Shown piece after piece: positions 35,298 to 47,035 of a stretch of DNA of 64,000 nucleotides. Under the pieces are notes generated by a model. The model saw only the letters and a list, made by a program, of their open reading frames with translations, had not been told where the DNA came from and ran no database searches. Origin of the DNA: Pristionchus mayeri (taxonomy: Eukaryota; Nematoda; Chromadorea; Rhabditida; Neodiplogasteridae); the NCBI GenBank assembly GCA_036245805.1, contig BTRK01000003.1, forward strand, positions 17,896,464 to 17,960,463. The letters run 5' to 3'. Made by a program: the position numbers and the translations under genes. How positions within the stretch are numbered: the first letter of the stretch is position 1; every line of letters starts with the position of its first letter.

Positions 35298-37222
35298 ATG
35301 GAGCCGATAAGGCTCCTTCTAAATAATCAAATTTACCCCTTCTTCTACATAGACGACCAACTAAGAGGCAGCATTATCGAATTGTGGAAGTTCGTGGCAG
35401 ATAAAACTCATCGCCCTCTGATTATTGATATCAACGGTGTGTTTTTGTTGTTGTTATTATGTCTCATGGGCCTTCAATTAAATCGGACATAACTAGATAA
35501 AATTCAATTTCTCTCATTTGCACAGAATCAAAATCGGGCGAAAGGTGGGATGTTGAGTACGATTCGCTACTCAGCCTCTATACTGCTGAGAAAAATGAAT
35601 TCTCGTACACCACGATGCCCATCGTGGAGGACTCGGTATACATTTATTTTTGTTCAATATTGAAAATTCGTCCTTTAGTTGAATCTGTATCAAGTGGAGA
35701 AGGAGGTTTCCAGTGCCATTTCAATTTCTACCTTCCTCGTTTTTTCATGGCAGTGCTGGGCATTTCTAATATTCTCAGCTCTCATCTTTCGAGAACTAAT
35801 TGTCGCCTACGAGTTGATATTCCCCAACAAGAAGAGTAAGTTCACATATTCCAGTTCACAAGTGTAATTTTTTTTCAATTATCGTACTATGATAATTAGG
35901 GTTCTCTTGAAGGAATTGATTCCGGAATTCCAATTGTGATTGGAATTCCAATAAAAAATTATTTTTCATCCGATCATTATGAACGAAGATCGGACTGTTC
36001 AAAAATCGCTCAATTCGGTTAAGTTTCGCCGAAAAATGTCCTCTCCTGTTTATGGAATTCCAAAGTTATTGGAATTCCATTTACTATCATTTGAATTCCA
36101 GTTGCGTTTCAATTCCATCAAGGGAAACCCTAATGGTAATGTGTTTGATGCACTCTTTACAGATAGCATCTACAAATACTTCTTCAGTGTAGTGTACGTG
36201 TTGTGGACAGCCATAGTTGCCTACCACTACTTGGCAGTCTTCAACGGCCTCATGATCATCTCGACAGATGCTCTTCCTCCGTGAGTACTCTCTTACAATT
36301 TATAAAGAACGGATAACTATTGGCAACAATATGGAAACTTGGGCGATCGTAGTTAACGAAGGATCCTCAATAACAACGCGCCTGGTCGAAATTTGTTTCA
36401 TAGGGATAGGGAGAGAGTACTAGCTTCAAGTTGCGTGCTCTCTCGCTCATTGCTTGACCTGCAATGCCCCTTGGCATTCATCCAACTAGTCGTAACTTGC
36501 AAAAGATATGAAAAGTCGGTTATGAGAATTCCAGTGAGGTTGTTTCAGCCAGAAAATTGCCTTATCTGATTTTAGAGTCACGGATTGCTGATACTCATCG
36601 ACCTGCTTAAGTAAAAAAATTTTTAAACAATAAGATCAATAGGCAAATATTTTTTTTGAAGAAACATTCACAAATAATCGGGCAGCATCGTGATGTCAAC
36701 CGAGTGATGATAGTTAGCAACGCGTCAAAGGTAAGTACAGCCCAGCTCGTTTCCCATGGAAAACCGTGTACCCCGGGTGACTCCCAGTGACCCCCAATGA
36801 CCCACGCCTTTAGCGCATTCAAATTGAGAAAATTGGGCCTAAATGGGTGGAATGTGGAATAAATGGGTGGAATGAAATGGGGCCTAAATTGGGCCTAATT
36901 CTCCATTCTAGCGCTCGTGATGGGCGGTCGTCCCTGACCCCGCTCTTTTCCGACCTAGTTTGGGGAATCCTCTCCCGTCAGCTTGGGCAACCCGGAGAGT
37001 ATCGCCTACTTGGTACACTTCAAGAGGAGGAGCACGGACGGATTCCCATCGTCCCGAGTGATCTACCGTCAAGAAAGCCTCGCTCAAGTCTGCGTTGTGA
37101 GTTCCTAACCGGCGCAAGTCAGGTGTTCGGCGGCATTATGATCTACTTCGATGCTCAACGGAGATCCGTCACGATCGTCCCTACAGTTGACCAGAGAAGC
37201 CAAAGAAGATCCCATCCATTGA
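35298..37222 (+). CDS. Unrecognised membrane protein
   Basis: The model has eight exons: 35298-35436, 35526-35635, 35679-35835, 36163-36280, 36549-36576, 36662-36730, 36959-37096 and 37187-37222. All phases close (264 aa). Two hydrophobic segments stand out: ISTFLVFSWQCWAFLIFSAL (about residues 95-120) and a helix around VVYVLWTAIVAYHYL (about 140-170). The N-terminal 85 residues look soluble and the tail is basic and polar. I do not recognise a family. The first four exons are well supported by splice signals and codon use. The last four are weaker: reading through at 36284 would end the protein at ALPP. A palindromic MITE lies between exons 3 and 4. Confidence 0.5.
35896..36137. mobile_element. 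Palindromic MITE with GGAATTCC clusters
   Basis: The ends are inverted: TTAGGGTTCTCTTGAAGGAA on the left, TTCCATCAAGGGAAACCCTAA on the right less a few bases. Inner inverted stretches around TTGGAATTCC repeat several times. It lies in an intron of the unrecognised membrane gene. There is no coding capacity. Confidence 0.7.
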
Positions 37223-37460
37223 CTTAACGACGCTCTGATACCGAAGTTCCCAATTCCATCCACACCGAAGTCACCCTCCTGCAGGACCATTGTGCCTGAC
37301 GTCAGGATAAATATGAAATATGAAATGGGTGGCATCGTGTTCAATTCTGCATCGGTTCATATATAATATGTACTTTGAGTGCAATCCCATACGAGCCCGT
37401 TTGCGTAAGAATCGGACAAATCTGAGGATATTTGGCAACGGCCAAAAAAGTCAAATCCTT

Positions 37461-38383
37461 GAAACGCTGGGTTTTGGGGTTATCTGACACGCTGAAAACG
37501 ATATGCATATTCATTTTGCTCAGAAATTAGCCGTTGGCTCCAGATGGCTTGACGTCGAAATCTGACTTTTTCGAATAAGTGGCTTCCAGAGATTGCTAAA
37601 ATTAAGCGAAAATGATGTCCGGGGCAGAATTCAATGGTGATCACGCCTGTCTAATTCGTTTTTCATTAATTATTAAAATTAATTAATAAAAATTAACTTT
37701 TGAACGCTTTAATTGTACCCGGAGAGACTAGCACCAATCTGACCGTCATGAAGAGAGGAATCCAAAAATGTTTTAAAATCTGCGAAAAAAGGTCGCGGTA
37801 AGATTTAAGGGATGAAATAGTGGGCGTTCTAGCAGGCACTGCTAGAGGCTGCTAGAGAGTGTGCGAGAGAGAAGGGGGAGAGGAGAGAGTGCAGACAGCC
37901 AGAGGGCGATGGAGGCGAGGCGGAGGGGAGAGAAGATGGGAAGAGGTCACGAGTCAGAGACGAGGGGGTAGATCACTGGGAAGGATCAAATGCATCGCCG
38001 TTTTTGCCAGCTAGAACGCCCACTATTTCATCCCTTAAATCTTACCGCGACCTTTTTTCGCAGATTTTAAGACATTTTTGGATTCCTCTCTTCGTGACGG
38101 TCAGATTGGTGCTAGTCTCTCCGGGTACAATTAAAGCGTTCAAAAAGTTAATTTTTATTAATTAATTTTAATAATTAATGAAGAATGAATTAGACAGGCG
38201 TGATCAACATTGAATTCTGCCCCGGACATCATTTTCGCTTAATTTTAGCGATCTCTGGAAGCCACTTATTCGAAAAAGTCAGATCTCGACGTCAAGCCAT
38301 CTGGAGCCAACGGCTAATTTCTGAGCAAAATGAATATGTCTATCGTCATCAGCGTGTCAGATAACCCCAAAACCCAGAGTTTC
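37461..38383. mobile_element. 0.92-kb inverted-repeat element
   Basis: Arms of about 373 bp (37461-37833 and 38010-38383) are inverted near-copies, beginning GAAAC-CTGGGTTTTGG and ending next to GTGGGCGTTCTAGC. The 176-bp spacer is very purine-rich and not inverted. It lies between the membrane gene and the small secreted gene and has no convincing coding sequence. Confidence 0.88.
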
Positions 38384-38551
38384 GACTCTCTTCATTCTGT
38401 GTGCTATTTCTGTTCGGCGAGAGAGAACGTAGAGTGCAGAGAGCTGTTCCTTACTCTCCTCTCATTCCTTCCAACCAGTGGTCAACCATTGCAGCGCTGT
38501 GATTGGCCACTGGATACCACACTACTGGTTATTCACTGTACAGGGAACTGA

Positions 38552-39106
38552 TCAACCACTGGTTTTGGTCCAAACACCGCCGCTTCTAACCACTAATTTC
38601 AAGAAACAAGAGTGACCTCCCGATCCCTCCACTTCCTCATCGTAATAATCCTCATCGTCTTCGCTCCCTGCTTCATCTTTCCTCTGAATAACAGATCTCG
38701 CTCTCCTCAATCTCCACACTCTCTCGCCCATCAAAGGGAACGATCAGAAGCTGGAGATGCTTCAGAAGATGCAGGAAACTTCCCCCCTCGCAAAATATAG
38801 TTCAGTGTCAGACAGAGCGAGAGAGTGTGGGCATCTAACAATAAGGGCGTCAGACTCACCTTCTGACTCCGCCCACATTCACTTTGCAGCTCAGCATTCT
38901 CCCTGGCTGATATTGGATGGAATGCACGGGGAGCCTGTCGAATGTGCGCTGCAAGAAGATGCAAGGGGCTGTCAAATTTTCATCTCTTACCGCATATAGC
39001 GAGATAGAATGCTGCCTAAAGTCAACTCACGATTTTCGAATATAACGTAGTTGTCGAGATGGCAGACGGCTTGAACTGAGAAGATGACGAGAGCTAACGA
39101 ATTCAT
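38552..39106 (-). CDS. Small secreted protein with an acidic segment
   Basis: There are three exons (about 39106-39033, 38967-38870 and 38692-38552), in frame throughout. The protein begins MNSLALVIFSVQAVC, a plausible signal peptide with cleavage near HLDN. An Arg/His-rich part follows (PHIRQAPRAFHPIS), then a highly acidic stretch SEDDEDYYDEEVEGSG and a short Cys-containing tail. No family is recognised. The start chosen is the ATG that opens the signal peptide; an upstream in-frame ATG at 39175 would bury it. The antisense of the acidic exon looks like a hydrophobic helix, so the strand rests on the signal peptide and splice phases. Confidence 0.5.
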
Positions 39107-40461
39107 GCAAGAGTGAATTAGTCGATACGTTCGGGGGCACGAGAGCTTTGAACATTTTACCGTTTTCGTTCGCATTCGGTGAACAACTCTATTCTATCTA
39201 TCAATGATCAACTCCAATCCGGCCACACTCTAGCCATTACACCCAATCGAATCGAGTGTGGAATGACTTAGCCACGAGGATGCAACATTACTATCTTTGC
39301 ACTTTGCTGATGCAGCGTATTTCATGAACGTTATTCAGCATCGATTCTTGTCTCTATCGTCTCCTGTTTTCGAAAATTGCATGATAAATGAATTAAATTG
39401 AATTGAAATAACTTTTCGTTTTGCTTGCTCTCTCGCCTGTCTGCTAGTGACTAGTGGTGAGAGGACACACAGAAGAAAGGGAGCCTTATCTTGGGAAGGC
39501 ATGCCTAATAGTGTGTTGAGAATCGAGATCATTGAGCCATAGCCGAGGAGAGCAAGTTGCAGTGTCCAAACCTCTTCCTAGTGAAACATACCCCATGGCA
39601 TTGCCCAGCTCTCATCTCCCGTCTTCTGCCGCCCGGTTTCTAATCCGGCGCGTGTAGAGAGCACCCTGCCTAAACAGTCGCTCCCTTTCCGTCTCATATC
39701 AGCTTTGCGCAGTGGCGGTAACGTGACCAATGAGGCTTAGCCGAGGTGCGTTTATTGCTGGTTGAAAACTTTTCCCAATTGCCCGCTACGGCCCCTGAAA
39801 TACGTGTGCTGTATGCAATTTTTGCAAGCCCGAAGGGGCAAACATTTATTGAAACAAGAGCAAAGTGTGAAGTTTCTGTCGTAAAGCATTACTGGACTTT
39901 TTCGAACGACTCTTTGTTTATTTAGATTTAAAACACTAAACTGAGAGATTACATTTCTGATGCAGATGTCTAATGCACAAATAAACAAAACAATTTTCGA
40001 AAAGGTCAGAAAAACATAATCTGAATGGACTTGAGAAGAAAGACTACAACGAGGTCCCTGCAAGTTCTGGCAGCTATAGACTACCTACAATTTAGATTAT
40101 TGTGGATAATTGGTTGATGGAAAAGAAAAAGCAAAATATGTGAAGAGAGTGGGATTAGAACCCACGCCTCCGAAGAGACTGGTGCCTTAAACAGCGCCTT
40201 AGACCGCTCGGCCATCTCTCCATGTTGGTTTGGAATACTGGGGCTCATGATAAACAAATCTACTGGTTCTAGAACTACTGGTTCGCATTATCTTTCATGT
40301 TTATGTTCGCTGATTCATTCGAATGATCTTTGCATTAATATCGAAGTGTGATTTCCAATGCCTCTCTAAATGCACTTTATCATGCACATACATACACGAG
40401 ACAAGCGGGGGAGAGGGATCGATGCCCCTCAGAGGGGGGTCTCCTCAGTTAAAATGGACTC
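39107..40461. other. Intergenic, contains a tRNA-Leu relic
   Basis: I see no protein gene here. The open frame at 39752-40063 (minus) has no splice or codon support. The only feature found is the tRNA-Leu-like sequence at 40142-40221. Confidence 0.5.
40142..40221 (-). pseudogene. tRNA-Leu (AAG) relic
   Basis: This differs from the intact tRNA-Leu at 45077-45157 at two places in 81 nt. One G is lost from the 5' side of the anticodon stem, and the T-loop TTCGAAT became TTCTAAT. The acceptor stem, long variable arm and discriminator A are kept. The stem loss makes a working tRNA unlikely. Confidence 0.8.
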
Positions 40462-43400
40462 CTAGTGAGTCGTGGGCAGCTTCTTGCCCGACTTCTTGTC
40501 TTTCTTAGTCGGCGCCGACGGCTTCTTCCCCTTGCTCGGCGTCTTCTTAATCAGTTAATTGATAATTAGCAAATTAGTTAATGACATACTGTCTTGGTTT
40601 CCTTCTTGGAGCGGCTCGATTTTTGGCTGCCGGACGACTTGTCCGAAGACTTGGAGCGAAGAGACGAGGAGTTACTGAAATTACACCATGAATAGGGAAT
40701 ACGCAGCGTTGAGAGATCAAAGTTCACTGCATTTGATTACTGATTTTATGGCTCGGCACAGATGCACAAAAACATGACAATTTTCAAGTGACTACTCAAG
40801 TGATCACTGCAATCATCCCCATCATAGATCAAAGATCACCGATCTTTGATCTTTGATCTCTTTTTCCTTACCGAGTGGACGATCCCTTCTTCTTCGCTCC
40901 TGCACTGCCACCCTTCTTGCTCTTTCCTCCAGTAGACTTCTTCTGCAATGAAATCAGTTTGTGATAATACCGTGTCTCTACCATATCACACTCCCCCTCC
41001 CTTACATTCTTGCCGGAGCAGGCGGGCGGTGCGTGGTAGTACGGGCGCGCCTGCGACGAGTGGATGTCTGCAAGAGCATGGTGTAAAAATTGGGAAACAG
41101 CGACGTCGATTTTTGTACTGCGTGTGCACGATTAGTAATCCTCGACTTACTGCGGTTGCCAGAGCCAGACTTGTTGGCGGTCGCGGCCTCAGACTCGGGC
41201 TGCTTGTAGAAGATGGCCTCACGGGGAAGAGACCTGCGAGAGATGACGTCAGAAAGAACGGAACAGGTTGTCAAATGGTATAGGGCTACGGTAGATCGGG
41301 CTACTGTAGTCGACTGACAGGGGCATATCAGGGTTCTTCGCGTCGAGAGCCGAGGCGTCGGCGATGCCGCAACGCGCGTACTTGGCCTGCAATCGATCGA
41401 TCAATGTATGCCGGTAGATCAAAAAATGATCAATCAGTCGATCGGCAACAGTAACCTCGTAGTGCTCCTTGAGGACGCAGATGCGGGTGCCGTTCCTGCA
41501 TTCGAAGCACTGCTCGATCGTCCTGATCACCTCAAAGTTCAACGATTAAATATCAATGTAAGTGAGACACGATTTCCTGATTTCCGTGGTCCAACTGATC
41601 CGAAATTTAGGGAATCGGAAGGCATACAATAATCAGGGAAGGGAACTACTCGTAGTCGATGGAACTACAGTAGTCAGGAACATATCATAAACTGACATCT
41701 TCGGGGAAGCGGAGGGCACGGGCGCGCTCGATGATGAAGGCCTTCTGGATGCAGTGGATGAAGTCGTGGCGGACGAGGTAGAAGAGCGACGGCGCCACCG
41801 ACAGAGGGTTCGCCTGCAAGAAGGACGACGATTACAAGACAAGCACAGTCTGTACAATTTTTGACAGGCGACCTTTCACAAGGCACACCACACCACACAC
41901 ACCTGTCCGGCAAGCCAGAGCAGCATCGCGTCCACCACCTGCACCTCGTTCTTCACGTTGAGATCGCATCTGCAGAGATCAAAGATCAAAGACCAAACTA
42001 CAAAAATCAAAGATCACTCACCTGGCGAAGAGGGTGATCACGATGTTGAAGGGGATGCGCTGGAAGGTACTCTGCGAGGCCAGCTCCATGAAACTGCGCG
42101 CCGCACGCGCCAGAATCTCGCGCTCCGTCGCGCGCGAAACCGTCGTGATGCCGATGATGAGGAGCACCTGAGTGAGGGCGACGATTACCAATTTGAGACA
42201 CGCAATGCAATTTTCGACAGGGAGACTGCAAATTGGCACACAATGACTGCCAGTCCTGGTCAAAGTTCAACAGGACGACTATTACTAAACGTCGCCCAAA
42301 CCACGGCACGCACCTGGTGCAGCGTGGCCAGGTCGTTGCCGGCGATGACGGCGATGAACTTCTCGAGCTGCGACCGCAGGTTCTCCATCTCGAACACCTT
42401 CGAGAATTTGAGCAGCTCGGCGAGCGAGTAGAACGAGATGTCCGTCTTGATCTGAAGAGCGACGAATACTACTGATAAACACGCAATGCGAATTTCGACA
42501 CAGCGAGGTTTCCCATTCGTCGCATCACACCACGCACCTTCTTGCTCTCGATGTACTCGGCGAGGACGCGCACCGTCGACTTGTCGAACTGCTTCAGGTC
42601 GATCGAGCGCGCGTGAGAGTTCACCGCGAGCTCCTACAAGGGTTACGGTAATGGGATAGGTACGGTACCACACAAGAGTATAATACGTCACCATGGTACA
42701 GTATCACATGTTTTCCGCAAAGGTATGGTATGGTACCACGAAAAAATGTGATACCGTACCCGGGACTGGTACGGTACCATGGTGTGGTACCAGAGTAGTG
42801 GTTCGGAACCTTCTTGATCAGATTAGAGCAGGCTGCGAAGTGGCGCGCGCTGACGTAGTAGACGTCCGTCCCGCACGAGAGCTTGATCGAGTCCGCGCCC
42901 TTCTTGCTACCCTGAAGAGGGATACAGTAGGGATACGGTAGGGATACGGTATGAGTGGGATCCGGGTACTGTACCTTGGCGGACCTGCCGCTCTTCGATC
43001 CACTCTTGCGCTTGCTGTTGCTGCTGCCCGACTTGCGCTTCGATCCACTCTGCAACCGATAACTGATTACAGTATGCTGGATACCGTATACCCCTGATAC
43101 CATATCCTACTGGGTACATGGTAGGCACGGTGCCACCCAGGCACCGTGTACCACAACCGTACTCTACCAAGTAATTGGAGGGTACGGTATCATGCGAGGA
43201 TACGGTATCCGGTTACAGTATACCTTGGACTTGTCCCTGTTGCTGCGGCTGCTGCCGCTTCCATTCGAGCGCGTCTTGCTGCTCGGTTTCTTGTTCTTGC
43301 CGCTGCGGCTGCTCTTGCTGCTGCCGCTTCCGCGACCACTGCTGCTGGCGGGGCTGCAAGGAGTACGGTAAGGGTATGGTAAGGGTACGGTAGGATTCGT

Positions 43401-43897
43401 TAAGGATACGGTAAGGGTACGGAGAGGGTACGGTATATTGGATACGGTAAGTGAAGGAAGAGGCATTGTAGCCTGACTACAGACTACATTCACAGCAAAC
43501 AATGGAGTTACGTGCTGAACGACGACTAATATGATTGCATTCGGCGCATTTCAACCATTACTGAGAGGTGTGAGCGGTCGGTGTCGAATTCGCATGAGTA
43601 ATTCCTTGCGTTGAAGATGCAGGGACAGGGTAAGGAAGGGTTGTGGTACCAGATTGTCACCAGGAAGGTGCCAGATGGGTCCGGGTTGGGTGCGGGTAGT
43701 ACCGTACTTCTTGATGGTGCTGGCCTTGCTGGGCATGGCTCCCTTGGCCTTCCTCTTCTCCGAGGTGTAACTTGTGAGCTTGTTCGAACTGCAATGGATA
43801 TGGTTGGGGTGGGTACCAGATGGTGCGGTATGATGCCAGTGGGCGCCAGAACTCACCTCTCTTTCATTGGGTTCTTTTTCACTGCTGTAGAAGCCAT
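40462..43897 (-). CDS. BTB-BACK domain protein with Lys/Ser-rich ends
   Basis: There are about 17 short exons from ATG 43897 to TAG 40462 (approximate: 43897-43857, 43788-43700, 43352-43225, 43050-42975, 42911-42810, 42634-42539, 42451-42315, 42168-42022, 41970-41903, 41815-41697, 41533-41459, 41390-41255, 41232-41152, 41069-41008, 40942-40873, 40675-40593, 40545-40462). The N-terminal 110 residues are Lys/Ser/Gly-rich. Then comes a BTB fold (KLSCGTDVYYVSARHFAACS, SIDLKQF, VRVLAEYIES, SLAELLKFSKVFEM), which mediates dimerisation or cullin-3 bin­ding in the family. A BACK-like helical part follows (ILARAARSFMELA, NEVQVVDAMLLWLAG). No Kelch repeats follow. The C-terminus returns to Lys/Ser repeats ending KKLPTTH. 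The joins of exon 2 and of the exon ending near 41255 are uncertain. Confidence 0.8.
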
Positions 43898-44761
43898 CTT
43901 GCACCTGAAGTGAGTCGAGGTTACTGTAGGGGAAGGTGTCCTGATCCCGCAGGTCCCAGCAGAAATGATAGGGGGTACGGTAGGAGGAGGAGGGTACCAT
44001 CCTGACCCCTCCCCCTCCCCCTCCCCAGGGTACCCACCCTTATCCCCGAGAATCCCTGAGGGTACGGTAAGATACTCACCGATGATGTCACTGGGTAAGA
44101 AGAAGCGAGTGGAGAGGGGAGACCGCCTCTCCTGGTGAAGACTCGAGATAGGAATGACCGGAGAAGGAGGAGGAGAGGGGAGGAGAGAGAGGGAGAGGAC
44201 GGACAAAGGAGATTAGAACGAATGCAAATTGGCTGGCGAGAGATGAGTGAGAGCGAGAGAGCGATGGATTCAATCATTTTGACCGCGTTTTCTTGTGTTT
44301 CAGTGGTTTTTCTTGTACCTTCTCATGTGATGTGCCACTCGTTGAGTCTTGTCTTAAAAATTACAACAAGAACAAACAATCTTTTTATGAAGACTCTCTT
44401 CATCTAGTCTTTCGTTGTCTTCAACCGAACTGATAAAAAAAAACCCACGAATACCAAAAAAACTTCCACCTGTGCAGTACACGTTAATGTGGGGCCAATT
44501 TCGAGAAATCAGCCTTGTCAGTGGGAAAGCATGTAAATTGGAAGTAATTTTGTAAATGATACTACCCGGGAACTTCTTTTGTTTCGTGTGTACATCAACA
44601 CGTCCAGTAATCGTATTCATTCACTACAATGAGGCCATGGGTTAATCTTTCTTCTTCTGGCCGATCTTTGATCTCTCACTCCCACTCTCGAATGTAGTAC
44701 GGCGTGTCATCGATTGGTCTGGAAGCAATCAAGACTTGATTCACTCTGATCTTTGATCTCT
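43898..44761. other. Intergenic between BTB and GNAT genes
   Basis: No gene is seen. A purine-rich, GGAG-repeating stretch lies near 44090-44270 and is probably in the 5' region of the BTB gene. Confidence 0.45.
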
Positions 44762-46743
44762 TCACTTCAGACTCTTGAAGTACAATCTGAGATCGTCGTG
44801 AGGCGACACCTTGATATCCAGCATCTTCCCCTCCTCGTTGCGATACTCCTCAAATACATAGATCAATAGACACAACAGTTACCCTGAGCTGGTTGCGGTA
44901 CCTACCGTACCCTAGAGGTAGATCAAACCTCCTGATTCAGTTGCATATTGCACGTGTATCCGCTCTGCGAGAGGATCGAGTGGGAGCTCTCGCTGGTCGA
45001 CTCCACAACGAGCCCGTCGAACTTGTGCTCCTGCAACAACGGGGAGAATTTACAAAAAAAATGGAACAAAAGATCTGAAGAGAGTGGGATTCGAACCCAC
45101 GCCTCCGAAGAGACTGGTGCCTTAAACCAGCGCCTTAGACCGCTCGGCCATCTCTCCACACGTGATCACCATCCAGAGAGCGTATGATGTCCACATTCAG
45201 TTAACCCACAACTTCATATTTCACTCACAGAAAATTATTTCCATGTCTTTGCGTGCTCTCTCTATTCTCTCTCTCTCTCGCTCCCATCCATACCTGCTCT
45301 CAATCTTTCCCTACTAAATACTAGTGCATCAGCCCCAATCTCACGTTCTCTGAATGCTCTAACGATGAGCCAGACTAATCACCTTATAGAGGGTCTTGGG
45401 GTTTAGTCCGTAGTCGAGCATGCTCGTTGCGATGCCCGCCCTCTGGTAGCACGGAGCGACGTAGGCGAGCTCGTGACGGAGCACCTGCACAGTGATCTTT
45501 GATCTCTGACCTCTCCCTATCTTGATCTTTGATCTTTGATCTCTGATCTTCGACCCTCACCTTGTCCACATCCGGATACATGCGCCAGAAGTTGCGCTGC
45601 AGCTTCACGATTGCGTTCCCTGAAGCGAATACTACCGTAATCAACTAGAAATAGCTACCGTATCCTCATCAACCGTTGGCATACGGTAGTTACCGTAAGT
45701 CACTCACAGAAGATCCTGACTCGGGACGAATCGATCTTGAGCGGCACTGGGTCGGCGTCGAGCGAGCCGTCTCTGTGGGCTACTGAGGTCAGACGGAAGC
45801 CGAGCGGCTGCAAGAGGGGTACTGTAGGCTTGGAATTACGGTATCATTTGTGATCTTTGACGTTTGTGATCTTTTATCCTTGATCTCTGACCTTTCCAGT
45901 CTCCTTGTCGTAGACGATGAGTGAGTAGGGCGTGTGGAGGGACTTGGCGACTAGGTGCTCCATCAGCGGACGCATTTCCAGTGGTCCCATGTTCAGCGCC
46001 TGCAATCGATCGGGTTACTGTATCCAGATACAGTAATCCTCAGCTCCTTTTCTCAGAAAAGTCGTGCGCGATTAAGTCCCTCTCAGGCGCTGCTCCTTGT
46101 CCCCACTCCAAAACATGGATACATCAATCCAGTTAATCTATTCTCTGAAGTCTCTCACGATACAGTAACCCATCGCCCCTGCCGACAAGGGCCTTTCATT
46201 TCTCATGCATTTCATTAATTTCTTTCATTTCTCATGCAGCACAGTAATCCTGCCGATCAGGTGCTCGTACCGTACCCCTGCCCTCTCGATACAATAACCA
46301 ATCGCCCTGTGAATCAGGTGCTCGAAACCGTGCCCTTTGCCCTCACGATACAGTAATCGCCCTGCCGATCAGGGACTCGCTACCGTACCCCCTTCACTTA
46401 CGATGGCCTGCGGTTCGTGCTGCAGGAACTGCTCAGTCAGCTGCAGCACCTCTTCCGTCTTGCTGGCATCCGCCCACTCGGTGGTCGCGTACGTGCCTGC
46501 CGTCACTGCGAGATTGCCCGATCCTGAAAGGTCAAAGATCAACCAGTGACGTCACTTTTCACTTGTTTTGAGGTCAACGTTCAAAGATCACTCACGCATC
46601 TGCGCTGCATAATCGCCCAGCTTCTTGCGAATCTCCGAGTTGATCGCTCCGAGATGACTGCTGATCGATCGGGAGATCGGGATACTGTAATCGATCCTAT
46701 CCGTAGGTCGTAAAATGGTCCCTCACCTCAGTCGTCCGATCAT
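44762..46743 (-). CDS. GNAT-type N-acetyltransferase
   Basis: There are nine exons: 46743-46727, 46657-46596, 46523-46402, 45999-45892, 45807-45708, 45619-45561, 45484-45383, 45030-44929 and 44848-44762 (252 aa; the second acceptor could shift by three bases). The fold reads as a GNAT enzyme: YSLIVYDKETGKPLGFRLTS is the central strand pair, and PCYQRAGIATSMLDYGL is the acetyl-CoA loop (motif A, Q/RxxGxA) followed by its helix. A later strand-helix is DGLVVESTSESSHSILSQSGY. Worm genomes have many such arylalkylamine-type acetyltransferases. The substrate is unknown. A tRNA-Leu gene lies in its last-but-one intron on the same strand. Confidence 0.85.
45077..45157 (-). tRNA. tRNA-Leu (anticodon AAG)
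   Basis: This 81-nt tRNA has a long variable arm. The acceptor GGAGAGA pairs with TCTCTTC, the anticodon stem CTGGT/ACCAG has loop TTAAGGC (anticodon AAG), and the T-arm carries TTCGAAT. The discriminator is A, followed by a TTTT run. It lies in an intron of the acetyltransferase gene between exons 45484-45383 and 45030-44929. Confidence 0.95.
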
Positions 46744-47035
46744 TCCACCACTCGCGCGCGACGAAACACCAATGAATTAGCGGAGAAATGAACCCTCCCC
46801 CTCCTATTATTCAGTCCAATATTGAAATTTCAAATCGAATTAGGCTGAACACTCCCATTGCGCGTCAATAGAGAGGATTCGCAGAAAAGGAAAGAGATAC
46901 AGGGAGTGGATCTGATAGAGAAATAGATATTTGCTTTAAGATATCGCATGAAAGAAAATGGTAAGTGCAAGACAGTGATATATCAACGTAAGAAGTGTTC
47001 TGGTACTAGTCTGGCAGCTTATGGAACATAAATCA

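Noticed and set aside
36847..37227. 126-codon continuous plus ORF, and overlapping minus ORFs with a hydrophobic start
   Set aside because: Joining the minus ORFs would need a 20-bp intron. The plus frame used in the membrane gene model has better codon bias and normal introns, though the strand is not beyond doubt.
38612..38800. Plus-strand hydrophobic ORF resembling a membrane anchor
   Set aside because: It is the antisense of the acidic exon of the small secreted gene; Asp/Glu/Tyr codons read backwards give Leu/Ile/Val.
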